In this document: piece after piece, positions 30,329 through 45,300 of the stretch
How positions within the stretch are numbered: position 1 is the first letter of the stretch
Layout: each line of letters opens with the position of its first letter
Source of the DNA: Oscheius onirici
Taxonomy: Eukaryota; Nematoda; Chromadorea; Rhabditida; Rhabditidae
Reading direction: 5' to 3'
Assembly: GCA_932521025.1 (NCBI GenBank)
Contig: OW051472.1
Coordinates: 5,704,001-5,768,000, forward strand
DNA: 64,000 nucleotides
Made by a program: the position numbers and the translations under genes
Notes under the pieces: model-generated
Seen by the model: only the letters and a program-made list of their open reading frames with translations
Told to the model about the DNA's origin: nothing
Database searches by the model: none

Positions 30329-33300
30329 ATGGTCCGACTTTGGGTCCCCCTGACACTTCTTGTGTTTATATCGACTGCTACAAATGTAGTGTCACAGCTT
30401 TCGGAGCAGGCTAGCTTAGCTTCGGATGAGGTAGGTCTAGAAATATATAATTGATCGTTGCCAAAACCAGGCATGGAGCGATTCAATTCTAGATCAGAAG
30501 GAAGAAGAACTGCAAGCTAAATTTGGTCCACAAATTAAACTCTGGCGCGGTCGCCGAAGTGTTCGAAGTGCCGATCCAACAACCCCTATCCGTGTGAAGG
30601 TATTGAAAATAATTACAGTTCTAAAGTTGATTTAAATTTAGAGAGGTCCTACTTGCCAAGATTGCGCTCCTCCAACAATTGGTACTGATGTGAGTACATA
30701 CATATAAAGAGGCAAATGAATTTATGAGAATTCAGACAATGACTGATATTGGAATTCCCGGTATTGCAACATGTAACGAGCAATTTACATATTCGATCGA
30801 TCCCTCCTCAGGGTGTGATCAAGTAAGCTATTAGAATCTATAAGAAAGATAGAAATTTTAGATAACCGTTACCTGTACCGGTTATGGCAACGTCTTCATT
30901 CTTTTGAATACAGCAGGTGACCCTCACGCAGCGGTAAGTAGATTTGAAAAAAAAAAGAAAACCAACTGTCGCAGGTAGCCTTCGCAGAAGGTACTAACGA
31001 CACCATACAAGTCGCTCAAGCCACGTTACCATGTGCAATGTACGGTTGGGGAGCAGACAATCAGGGAGTTGAAAGTATCGACAACAAGTTTTCGTGTCAA
31101 GGTCAGTAAAACAGAGGTTGGAGACATGGACCTGGTTAAAGTTTCTCAACAAAGTAATGCATAACAAAGAAGGATGAACCAGGAATCTTAGTTTAGTTCA
31201 GCCTAATTTTTGAATTCCTCAACAAGATACATATTGAAAGCAATCGAACCGTTAAGTGGCGAAAGAAATACCTGGCGTTTGCGATACAACAACAACGTCG
31301 ACTTCAACAACTAGCACAACTCCAACCACGACTTCGACCTCGACGAGCACGACTTCGACGTCTACGACTAGCACAACTCCAACGACAACGTCGACGTCCA
31401 CGACTAGCACAACTCCAACAACAACGTCGACCTCGACGAGCACGACTTCGACGTCCACGACTAGCACAACTCCAACCACGACTTCGACTTCAACAACTAG
31501 CACAACTCCAACCACGACTTCGACCTCGACGAGCACGACTTCGACGTCTACGACTAGCACAACTCCAACCACGACTTCGACCTCGACGAGCACGACGTCG
31601 ACTTCCACGACTAGCACAACTCCAACCACGACTTCGACCTCGACGAGCACGACTTCGACGTCCACGACTAGCACAACTCCAACAACAACGTCGACCTCGA
31701 CGAGCACGACTTCGACGTCCACGACTAGCACAACTCCAACAACAACGTCGACTTCCACGACTAGCACAACTCCAACCACGACTTCGACCTCGACGAGCAC
31801 GACTTCGACGTCTACGACTAGCACAACTCCAACCACGACTTCGACCTCGACGAGCACGACGTCGACTTCCACGACTAGCACAACTCCAACAACAACGTCG
31901 ACTTCAACAACTAGCACAACTCCAACCACGACTTCGACCTCGACGAGCACGACTTCGACGTCTACGACTAGCACAACTCCAACGACAACGTCGACGTCCA
32001 CGACTAGCACAACTCCAACAACAACGTCGACCTCGACGAGCACGACTTCGACGTCCACGACTAGCACAACTCCAACCACGACTTCGACTTCAACAACTAG
32101 CACAACTCCAACCACGACTTCGACCTCGACGAGCACGACTTCGACGTCTACGACTAGCACAACTCCAACCACGACTTCGACCTCGACGAGCACGACGTCG
32201 ACTTCCACGACTAGCACAACTCCAACCACGACTTCGACCTCGACGAGCACGACTTCGACGTCCACGACTAGCACAACTCCAACAACAACGTCGACCTCGA
32301 CGAGCACGACTTCGACGTCCACGACTAGCACAACTCCAACAACAACGTCGACTTCCACGACTAGCACAACTCCAACCACGACTTCGACCTCGACGAGCAC
32401 GACTTCGACGTCTACGACTAGCACAACTCCAACCACGACTTCGACCTCGACGAGCACGACGTCGACTTCCACGACTAGCACAACTCCAACAACAACGTCG
32501 ACTTCAACAACTAGCACAACTCCAACCACGACTTCGACCTCGACGAGCACGACTTCGACGTCCACGACTAGCACAACTCCAACAACAACGTCGACATCGA
32601 CGAGCACGACTTCGACGTCCACGACTAGCACAACTCCAACAACAACGTCGACGTCCACGACTAGCACAACTCCAACAACAACGTCGACGTCCACGACTAG
32701 CACAACTCCAACAACAACGCCGACTTCAACAACTAGCACAACTCCAACCACGACTTCGACCTCGACGAGCACGACTTCGACGTCCACGACTAGCACAACT
32801 CCAACAACAACGTCGACTTCCACGACTAGCACAACTCCGACAACAACGTCGACATCGACGACTAGCACAACTCCAACAACAACGCCGACTTCAACAACTA
32901 GCACAACTCCAACCACGACTTCGACCTCGACGAGCACGACTTCGACGTCTACGACTAGCACAACTCCAACAACAACGTCGACTTCAACAACTAGCACAAC
33001 TCCAACCACGACTTCGACCTCGACGAGCACGACTTCGACGTCTACGACTAGCACAACTCCAACAACAACGTCGACGTCCACGACTAGCACAACTCCAACA
33101 ACAACGTCGACCTCGACGAGCACGACTTCGACGTCCACGACTAGCACAACTCCAACCACGACTTCGACCTCGACGAGCACGACTTCGACGTCTACGACTA
33201 GCACAACTCCAACCACGACTTCGTCCTCGACGAGCACGACGTCGACTTCCACGACTAGCACAACTCCAACAACAACGTCGACTTCAACAACTAGCACAAC

Positions 33301-36300
33301 TCCAACCACGACTTCGACCTCGACGAGCACGACTTCGACGTCCACGACTAGCACAACTCCAACAACAACGTCGACTTCCACGACTAGCACAACTCCGACA
33401 ACAACGTCGACATCGACGAGCACGACTTCGACGTCTACGACTAGCACAACTCCAACCACGACTTCGACCTCGACGAGCACGACGTCGACTTCCACGACTA
33501 GCACAACTCCAACAACAACGTCGACTTCAACAACTAGCACAACTCCAACCACGACTTCGACCTCGACGAGCACGACTTCGACGTCCACGACTAGCACAAC
33601 TCCAACAACAACGTCGACATCGACGAGCACGACTTCGACGTCCACGACTAGCACAACTCCAACAACAACGTCGACGTCCACGACTAGCACAACTCCAACA
33701 ACAACGTCGACGTCCACGACTAGCACAACTCCAACAACAACGCCGACTTCAACAACTAGCACAACTCCAACCACGACTTCGACCTCGACGAGCACGACTT
33801 CGACGTCCACGACTAGCACAACTCCAACAACAACGTCGACTTCAACAACTAGCACAACTCCAACCACGACTTCGACCTCGACGAGCACGACTTCGACGTC
33901 CACGACTAGCACAACTCCAACAACAACGTCGACTTCCACGACTAGCACAACTCCGACAACAACGTCGACATCGACGAGCACGACTTCGACGTCTACGACT
34001 AGCACAACTCCAACCACGACTTCGACCTCGACGAGCACGACGTCGACTTCCACGACTAGCACAACTCCAACAACAACGTCGACTTCAACAACTAGCACAA
34101 CTCCAACCACGACTTCGACCTCGACGAGCACGACTTCGACGTCCACGACTAGCACAACTCCAACAACAACGTCGACATCGACGAGCACGACTTCGACGTC
34201 CACGACTAGCACAACTCCAACAACAACGTCGACGTCCACGACTAGCACAACTCCAACAACAACGTCGACGTCCACGACTAGCACAACTCCAACAACAACG
34301 CCGACTTCAACAACTAGCACAACTCCAACCACGACTTCGACCTCGACGAGCACGACTTCGACGTCCACGACTAGCACAACTCCAACAACAACGTCGACTT
34401 CCACGACTAGCACAACTCCGACAACAACGTCGACATCGACGACTAGCACAACTCCAACAACAACGCCGACTTCAACAACTAGCACAACTCCAACCACGAC
34501 TTCGACCTCGACGAGCACGACTTCGACGTCTACGACTAGCACAACTCCAACAACAACGTCGACTTCAACAACTAGCACAACTCCAACCACGACTTCGACC
34601 TCGACGAGCACGACTTCGACGTCTACGACTAGCACAACTCCAACAACAACGTCGACGTCCACGACTAGCACAACTCCAACAACAACGTCGACCTCGACGA
34701 GCACGACTTCGACGTCCACGACTAGCACAACTCCAACCACGACTTCGACCTCGACGAGCACGACTTCGACGTCTACGACTAGCACAACTCCAACCACGAC
34801 TTCGTCCTCGACGAGCACGACGTCGACTTCCACGACTAGCACAACTCCAACAACAACGTCGACTTCAACAACTAGCACAACTCCAACCACGACTTCGACC
34901 TCGACGAGCACGACTTCGACGTCCACGACTAGCACAACTCCAACAACAACGTCGACTTCCACGACTAGCACAACTCCGACAACAACGTCGACATCGACGA
35001 CTAGCACAACTCCAACAACAACGTCGACTTCCACGACTAGCACAACTCCAACCACGACTTCGACCTCGACGAGCACGACTTCGACGTCTACGACTAGCAC
35101 AACTCCAACCACGACTTCGACCTCGACGAGCACGACTTCGACGTCTACGACTAGCACAACTCCAACCACGACTTCGACCTCGACGAGCACGACTTCGACG
35201 TCCACGACTAGCACAACTCCAACAACAACGTCGACTTCCACGACTAGCACAACTCCAACAACAACGTCGACATCGACGAGCACGACTTCGACGTCCACGA
35301 CTAGCACAACTCCAACAACAACGTCGACGTCCACGACTAGCACAACTCCAACAACAACGTCGACGTCCACGACTAGCACAACTCCAACAACAACGTCGAC
35401 TTCAACAACTAGCACAACTCCAACCACGACTTCGACCTCGACGAGCACGACTTCGACGTCTACGACTAGCACAACTCCAACAACAACGTCGACGTCCACG
35501 ACTAGCACAACTCCAACAACAACGTCGACCTCGACGAGCACGACTTCGACGTCTACGACTAGCACAACTCCAACAACAACGTCGACCTCGACGAGCACGA
35601 CTTCGACGTCCACGACTAGCACAACTCCAACAACAACGTCGACTTCCACGACTAGCACAACTCCAACCACGACTTCGACCTCGACGAGCACGACGTCGAC
35701 TTCCACGACTAGCACAACTCCAACAACAACGTCGACTTCAACAACTAGCACAACTCCAACCACGACTTCGACCTCGACGAGCACGACTTCGACGTCCACG
35801 ACTAGCACAACTCCAACAACAACGTCGACTTCCACGACTAGCACAACTCCGACAACAACGTCGACATCGACGACTAGCACAACTCCAACCACGACTTCGA
35901 CCTCGACGAGCACGACTTCGACGTCTACGACTAGCACAACTCCAACCACGACTTCGACCTCGACGAGCACGACGTCGACGTCCACGACTAGCACAACTCC
36001 AACAACAACGTCGACATCGACGAGCACGACTTCGACGTCCACGACTAGCACAACTCCAACAACAACGTCGACGTCCACGACTAGCACAACTCCAACAACA
36101 ACGTCGACGTCCACGACTAGCACAACTCCAACAACAACGTCGACTTCAACAACTAGCACAACTCCAACCACGACTTCGACCTCGACGAGCACGACTTCGA
36201 CGTCTACGACTAGCACAACTCCAACAACAACGTCGACGTCCACGACTAGCACAACTCCAACAACAACGTCGACCTCGACGAGCACGACTTCGACGTCTAC

Positions 36301-39300
36301 GACTAGCACAACTCCAACAACAACGTCGACCTCGACGAGCACGACTTCGACGTCCACGACTAGCACAACTCCAACAACAACGTCGACTTCCACGACTAGC
36401 ACAACTCCAACCACGACTTCGACCTCGACGAGCACGACTTCGACGTCTACGACTAGCACAACTCCAACCACGACTTCGACCTCGACGAGCACGACGTCGA
36501 CTTCCACGACTAGCACAACTCCAACAACAACGTCGACTTCAACAACTAGCACAACTCCAACCACGACTTCGACCTCGACGAGCACGACTTCGACGTCCAC
36601 GACTAGCACAACTCCAACAACAACGTCGACTTCCACGACTAGCACAACTCCGACAACAACGTCGACATCGACGACTAGCACAACTCCAACAACAACGTCG
36701 ACCTCGACGAGCACGACTTCGACGTCCACGACTAGCACAACTCCAACAACAACGTCGACTTCCACGACTAGCACAACTCCAACCACGACTTCGACCTCGA
36801 CGAGCACGACTTCGACGTCTACGACTAGCACAACTCCAACCACGACTTCGACCTCGACGAGCACGACTTCGACGTCTACGACTAGCACAACTCCAACCAC
36901 GACTTCGACCTCGACGAGCACGACTTCGACGTCCACGACTAGCACAACTCCAACAACAACGTCGACCTCGACGAGCACGACTTCGACGTCCACGACTAGC
37001 ACAACTCCAACAACAACGTCGACTTCCACGACTAGCACAACTCCAACCACGACTTCGACCTCGACGAGCACGACTTCGACGTCTACGACTAGCACAACTC
37101 CAACCACGACTTCGACCTCGACGAGCACGACGTCGACTTCCACGACTAGCACAACTCCAACAACAACGTCGACTTCAACAACTAGCACAACTCCAACCAC
37201 GACTTCGACCTCGACGAGCACGACTTCGACGTCCACGACTAGCACAACTCCAACAACAACGTCGACTTCCACGACTAGCACAACTCCGACAACAACGTCG
37301 ACATCGACGACTAGCACAACTCCAACAACAACGTCGACTTCCACGACTAGCACAACTCCAACAACAACGTCGACATCGACGACTAGCACAACTCCAACCA
37401 CGACTTCGACCTCGACGAGCACGACTTCGACGTCTACGACTAGCACAACTCCAACAACAACGTCGACCTCGACGAGCACGACTTCGACGTCTACGACTAG
37501 CACAACTCCAACCACGACTTCGACCTCGACGAGCACGACGTCGACTTCCACGACTAGCACAACTCCAACAACAACGTCGACTTCAACAACTAGCACAACT
37601 CCAACCACGACTTCGACCTCGACGAGCACGACTTCGACGTCCACGACTAGCACAACTCCAACAACAACGTCGACTTCAACAACTAGCACAACTCCAACCA
37701 CGACTTCGACCTCGACGAGCACGACTTCGACGTCTACGACTAGCACAACTCCAACCACGACTTCGACCTCGACGAGCACGACGTCGACTTCCACGACTAG
37801 CACAACTCCAACAACAACGTCGACTTCCACGACTAGCACAACTCCGACAACAACGTCGACATCGACGACTAGCACAACTCCAACCACGACTTCGACCTCG
37901 ACGAGCACGACTTCGACGTCTATGAGTAGCACAACTCCAACAACAACGTCGACATCCACGACTAGCACAACTCCAACCACGACTTCGACCTCGACGAGCA
38001 CGACTTCGACGTCTACGACTAGCACAACTCCAACAACAACGTCGACTTCCACGACTAGCACAACTCCAACAACAACGTCGACGTCTACGACTAGCACAAC
38101 TCCAACAACAACGTCGACGTCTACGACTAGCACAACTCCAACCACGACTTCGACCTCGACGAGCACGACGTCGACGTCCACGACTAGCACAACTCCAACA
38201 ACAACGTCGACCTCGACGAGCACGACGTCGACTTCCACGACTAGCACAACTCCAACAACAACGTCGACTTCAACAACTAGCACAACTCCAACCACGACTT
38301 CGACCTCGACGAGCACGACTTCGACGTCCACGACTAGCACAACTCCAACAACAACGTCGACTTCCACGACTAGCACAACTCCAACCACGACTTCGACCTC
38401 GACGAGCACGACGTCGACGTCCACGACTAGCACAACTCCAACAACAACGTCGACCTCGACGAGCACGACGTCGACGTCCACGACTAGCACAACTCCAACA
38501 ACAACGTCGACTTCAACAACTAGCACAACTCCAACCACGACTTCGACCTCGACGAGCACGACGTCGACGTCCACGACTAGCACAACTCCAACAACAACGT
38601 CGACCTCGACGAGCACGACTTCGACGTCTACGACTAGCACAACTCCAACAACAACGTCGACGTCCACGACTAGCACAACTCCAACAACAACGTCGACCTC
38701 GACGAGCACGACTTCGACGTCTACGACTAGCACAACTCCAACAACAACGTCGACCTCGACGAGCACGACTTCGACGTCTACGACTAGCACAACTCCAACA
38801 ACAACGTCGACCTCGACGAGCACGACGTCGACTTCCACGACTAGCACAACTCCAACCACGACTTCGACCTCGACGAGCACGACTTCGACGTCTACGACTA
38901 GCACAACTCCAACAACAACGTCGACATCCACGACTAGCACAACTCCAACAACAACGTCGACCTCGACGAGCACGACTTCGACGTCTACGACTAGCACAAC
39001 TCCAACAACAACGTCGACCTCGACGAGCACGACGTCGACTTCCACGACTAGCACAACTCCAACAACAACGTCGACCTCGACGAGCACGACTTCGACGTCT
39101 ACGACTAGCACAACTCCAACAACAACGTCGACCTCCACGACTAGCACAACTCCAACAACAACGTCGACCTCGACGAGCACGACTTCGACGTCTACGACTA
39201 GCACAACTCCAACAACAACGTCGACGTCCACGACTAGCACAACTCCAACAACAACGTCGACCTCGACGAGCACGACTTCGACGTCTACGACTAGCACAAC

Positions 39301-42300
39301 TCCAACAACAACGTCGACTTCCACGACTAGCACAACTCCAACAACAACGTCGACGTCCACGACTAGCACAACTCCAACAACAACGTCGACCTCGACGAGC
39401 ACGACTTCGACGTCTACGACTAGCACAACTCCAACAACAACGTCGACATCCACGACTAGCACAACTCCAACCACGACTTCGACCTCGACGAGCACGACTT
39501 CGACGTCTACGACTAGCACAACTCCAGCAACAACGTCGACTTCCACGACTAGCACGACTCCAACAACAACGTCGACGTCCACGACTAGCACAACTCCAAC
39601 AACAACGTCGACATCCACGACTAGCACAACTCCAACAACAACGTCGACTTCAACAACTAGCACAACTCCAACCACGACTTCGACCTCGACGAGCACGACT
39701 TCGACGTCTACGACTAGCACAACTCCAACAACAACGTCGACATCCACGACTAGCACAACTCCAACAACAACGTCGACCTCGACGAGCACGACTTCGACGT
39801 CTACGACTAGCACAACTCCAACAACAACGTCGACCTCGACGAGCACGACGTCGACTTCCACGACTAGCACAACTCCAACCACGACTTCGACCTCGACGAG
39901 CACGACTTCGACGTCCACGACTAGCACAACTCCAACAACAACGTCGACTTCAACAACTAGCACAACTCCAACCACGACTTCGACCTCGACGAGCACGACG
40001 TCGACGTCCACGACTAGCACAACTCCAACAACAACGTCGACCTCGACGAGCACGACTTCGACGTCTACGACTAGCACAACTCCAACAACAACGTCGACGT
40101 CCACGACTAGCACAACTCCAACAACAACGTCGACCTCGACGAGCACGACTTCGACGTCTACGACTAGCACAACTCCAACAACAACGTCGACCTCGACGAG
40201 CACGACTTCGACGTCTACGACTAGCACAACTCCAACAACAACGTCGACGTCCACGACTAGCACAACTCCAACAACAACGTCGACCTCGACGAGCACGACT
40301 TCGACGTCTACGACTAGCACAACTCCAACAACAACGTCGACCTCGACGAGCACGACTTCGACGTCTACGACTAGCACAACTCCAACAACAACGTCGACCT
40401 CGACGAGCACGACGTCGACTTCCACGACTAGCACAACTCCAACCACGACTTCGACCTCGACGAGCACGACTTCGACGTCTACGACTAGCACAACTCCAAC
40501 AACAACGTCGACATCCACGACTAGCACAACTCCAACAACAACGTCGACCTCGACGAGCACGACTTCGACGTCTACGACTAGCACAACTCCAACAACAACG
40601 TCGACCTCGACGAGCACGACGTCGACTTCCACGACTAGCACAACTCCAACAACAACGTCGACCTCGACGAGCACGACTTCGACGTCTACGACTAGCACAA
40701 CTCCAACAACAACGTCGACGTCCACGACTAGCACAACTCCAACAACAACGTCGACCTCGACGAGCACGACTTCGACGTCTACGACTAGCACAACTCCAAC
40801 AACAACGTCGACGTCCACGACTAGCACAACTCCAACAACAACGTCGACCTCGACGAGCACGACTTCGACGTCTACGACTAGCACAACTCCAACAACAACG
40901 TCGACTTCCACGACTAGCACAACTCCAACAACAACGTCGACGTCCACGACTAGCACAACTCCAACAACAACGTCGACCTCGACGAGCACGACTTCGACGT
41001 CTACGACTAGCACAACTCCAACAACAACGTCGACATCCACGACTAGCACAACTCCAACCACGACTTCGACCTCGACGAGCACGACTTCGACGTCTACGAC
41101 TAGCACAACTCCAGCAACAACGTCGACTTCCACGACTAGCACGACTCCAACAACAACGTCGACGTCCACGACTAGCACAACTCCAACAACAACGTCGACA
41201 TCCACGACTAGCACAACTCCAACAACAACGTCGACTTCAACAACTAGCACAACTCCAACCACGACTTCGACCTCGACGAGCACGACTTCGACGTCTACGA
41301 CTAGCACAACTCCAACAACAACGTCGACATCCACGACTAGCACAACTCCAACAACAACGTCGACCTCGACGAGCACGACTTCGACGTCTACGACTAGCAC
41401 AACTCCAACAACAACGTCGACCTCGACGAGCACGACGTCGACTTCCACGACTAGCACAACTCCAACCACGACTTCGACCTCGACGAGCACGACTTCGACG
41501 TCTACGACTAGCACAACTCCAACAACAACGTCGACATCCACGACTAGCACAACTCCAACCACGACTTCGACCTCGACGAGCACGACTTCGACGTCTACGA
41601 CTAGCACAACTCCAACAACAACGTCGACGTCCACGACTAGCACAACTCCAACAACAACGTCGACCTCGACGAGCACGACTTCGACGTCTACGACTAGCAC
41701 AACTCCAACAACAACGTCGACGTCCACGACTAGCACAACTCCAACAACAACGTCGACCTCGACGAGCACGACTTCGACGTCTACGACTAGCACAACTCCA
41801 ACAACAACGTCGACTTCCACGACTAGCACAACTCCAACAACAACGTCGACGTCCACGACTAGCACAACTCCAACAACAACGTCGACCTCGACTAGCACGA
41901 CTTCGACGTCTACGACTAGCACAACTCCAACAACAACGTCGACATCCACGACTAGCACAACTCCAACCACGACTTCGACCTCGACGAGCACGACTTCGAC
42001 GTCTACGACTAGCACAACTCCAGCAACAACGTCGACTTCCACGACTAGCACAACTCCAACAACAACGTCGACGTCCACGACTAGCACAACTCCAACAACA
42101 ACGTCGACATCCACGACTAGCACAACTCCAACAACAACGTCGACTTCAACAACTAGCACAACTCCAACCACGACTTCGACCTCGACGAGCACGACTTCGA
42201 CGTCTACGACTAGCACAACTCCAACAACAACGTCGACCTCGACGAGCACGACTTCGACGTCTACGACTAGCACAACTCCAACAACAACGTCGACTTCCAC

Positions 42301-45300
42301 GACTAGCACAACTCCAACAACAACGTCGACCTCGACGAGCACGACTTCGACGTCTATGAGTAGCACAACTCCAACAACAACGTCGACATCCACGACTAGC
42401 ACAACTCCAACCACGACTTCGACCTCGACGAGCACGACTTCGACGTCTATGAGTAGCACAACTCCAACAACAACGTCGACATCCACGACTAGCACAACTC
42501 CAACCACGACTTCGACCTCGACGAGCACGACTTCGACGTCTACGACTAGCACAACTCCAACAACAACGTCGACTTCCACGACTAGCACAACTCCAACAAC
42601 AACGTCGACGTCTACGACTAGCACAACTCCAACAACAACGTCGACTTCCACGACTAGCACAACTCCAACAACAACGTCGACCTCGACGAGCACGACGTCG
42701 ACATCCACGACTAGCACAACTCCAACCACGACTTCGACCTCGACGAGCACGACTTCGACGTCTACGACTAGCACAACTCCAACAACAACGTCGACTTCCA
42801 CGACTAGCACAACTCCAACAACAACGTCGACGTCTACGACTAGCACAACTCCAACAACAACGTCGACTTCCACGACTAGCACAACTCCAACAACAACGTC
42901 GACATCCACGACTAGCACAACTCCAACCACGACTTCGACCTCGACGAGCACGACTTCGACGTCTACGACTAGCACAACTCCAGCAACAACGTCGACGTCC
43001 ACGACTAGCACAACTCCAACAACAACGTCGACATCCACGACTAGCACAACTCCAACAACAACGTCGACTTCAACAACTAGCACAACTCCAACCACGACTT
43101 CGACCTCGACGAGCACGACTTCGACGTCTACGACTAGCACAACTCCAACAACAACGTCGACCTCGACGAGCACGACTTCGACGTCTACGACTAGCACAAC
43201 TCCAACAACAACGTCGACTTCCACGACTAGCACAACTCCAACAACAACGTCGACGTCCACGACTAGCACAACTCCAACCACGACTTCGACCTCGACGAGC
43301 ACGACTTCGACGTCTATGAGTAGCACAACTCCAACAACAACGTCGACATCCACGACTAGCACAACTCCAACCACGACTTCGACCTCGACGAGCACGACTT
43401 CGACGTCTACGACTAGCACAACTCCAACAACAACGTCGACTTCCACGACTAGCACAACTCCAACAACAACGTCGACGTCTACGACTAGCACAACTCCAAC
43501 AACAACGTCGACTTCCACGACTAGCACAACTCCAACAACAACGTCGACCTCGACGAGCACGACGTCGACTTCCACGACTAGCACAACTCCAACCACGACT
43601 TCGACCTCGACGAGCACGACTTCGACGTCTACGACTAGCACAACTCCAACAACAACGTCGACATCCACGACTAGCACAACTCCAACCACGACTTCGACCT
43701 CGACGAGCACGACTTCGACGTCTACGACTAGCACAACGCCAACAACAACGTCGACGTCCACGACTAGCACAACTCCAACAACAACGTCGACCTCGACGAG
43801 CACGACTTCGACGTCTACGACTAGCACAACTCCAACAACAACGTCGACATCCACGACTAGCACAACTCCAACCACGACTTCGACCTCGACGAGCACGACT
43901 TCGACGTCTACGACTAGCACAACTCCAACAACAACGTCGACTTCCACGACTAGCACAACTCCAACAACAACGTCGACGTCCACGACTAGCACAACTCCAA
44001 CAACAACGTCGACCTCGACGAGCACGACGTCGACTTCCACGACTAGCACAACTCCAACCACGACTTCGACATCCACGAGCACGACTTCGACGTCTACGAC
44101 TAGCACAACTCCAACAACAACGTCGACCTCGACGAGCACGACTTCGACGTCTACGACTAGCACAACTCCAACAACAACGTCGACTTCCACGACTAGCACA
44201 ACTCCAACAACAACGTCGACGTCCACGACTAGCACAACTCCAACCACGACTTCGACCTCGACGAGCACGACTTCGACGTCTATGAGTAGCACAACTCCAA
44301 CAACAACGTCGACATCCACGACTAGCACAACTCCAACCACGACTTCGACCTCGACGAGCACGACTTCGACGTCTACGACTAGCACAACTCCAACAACAAC
44401 GTCGACTTCCACGACTAGCACAACTCCAACAACAACGTCGACGTCTACGACTAGCACAACTCCAACAACAACGTCGACTTCCACGACTAGCACAACTCCA
44501 ACAACAACGTCGACCTCGACGAGCACGACGTCGACTTCCACGACTAGCACAACTCCAACCACGACTTCGACCTCGACGAGCACGACTTCGACGTCTACGA
44601 CTAGCACAACTCCAACAACAACGTCGACATCCACGACTAGCACAACTCCAACCACGACTTCGACCTCGACGAGCACGACTTCGACGTCTACGACTAGCAC
44701 AACGCCAACAACAACGTCGACGTCCACGACTAGCACAACTCCAACAACAACGTCGACCTCGACGAGCACGACTTCGACGTCTACGACTAGCACAACTCCA
44801 ACAACAACGTCGACATCCACGACTAGCACAACTCCAACCACGACTTCGACCTCGACGAGCACGACTTCGACGTCTACGACTAGCACAACTCCAACAACAA
44901 CGTCGACTTCCACGACTAGCACAACTCCAACAACAACGTCGACGTCCACGACTAGCACAACTCCAACAACAACGTCGACCTCGACGAGCACGACGTCGAC
45001 TTCCACGACTAGCACAACTCCAACCACGACTTCGACATCCACGAGCACGACTTCGACGTCTACGACTAGCACAACTCCAACCACGACTTCGACCTCGACG
45101 AGCACGACTTCGACGTCTACGACTAGCACAACTCCAACAACAACGTCGACGTCTACGACTAGCACAACTCCAACAACAACGTCGACCTCGACGAGCACGA
45201 CTTCGACGTCTACGACTAGCACAACTCCAACAACAACGTCGACATCCACGACTAGCACAACTCCAACCACGACTTCGACCTCGACGAGCACGACTTCGAC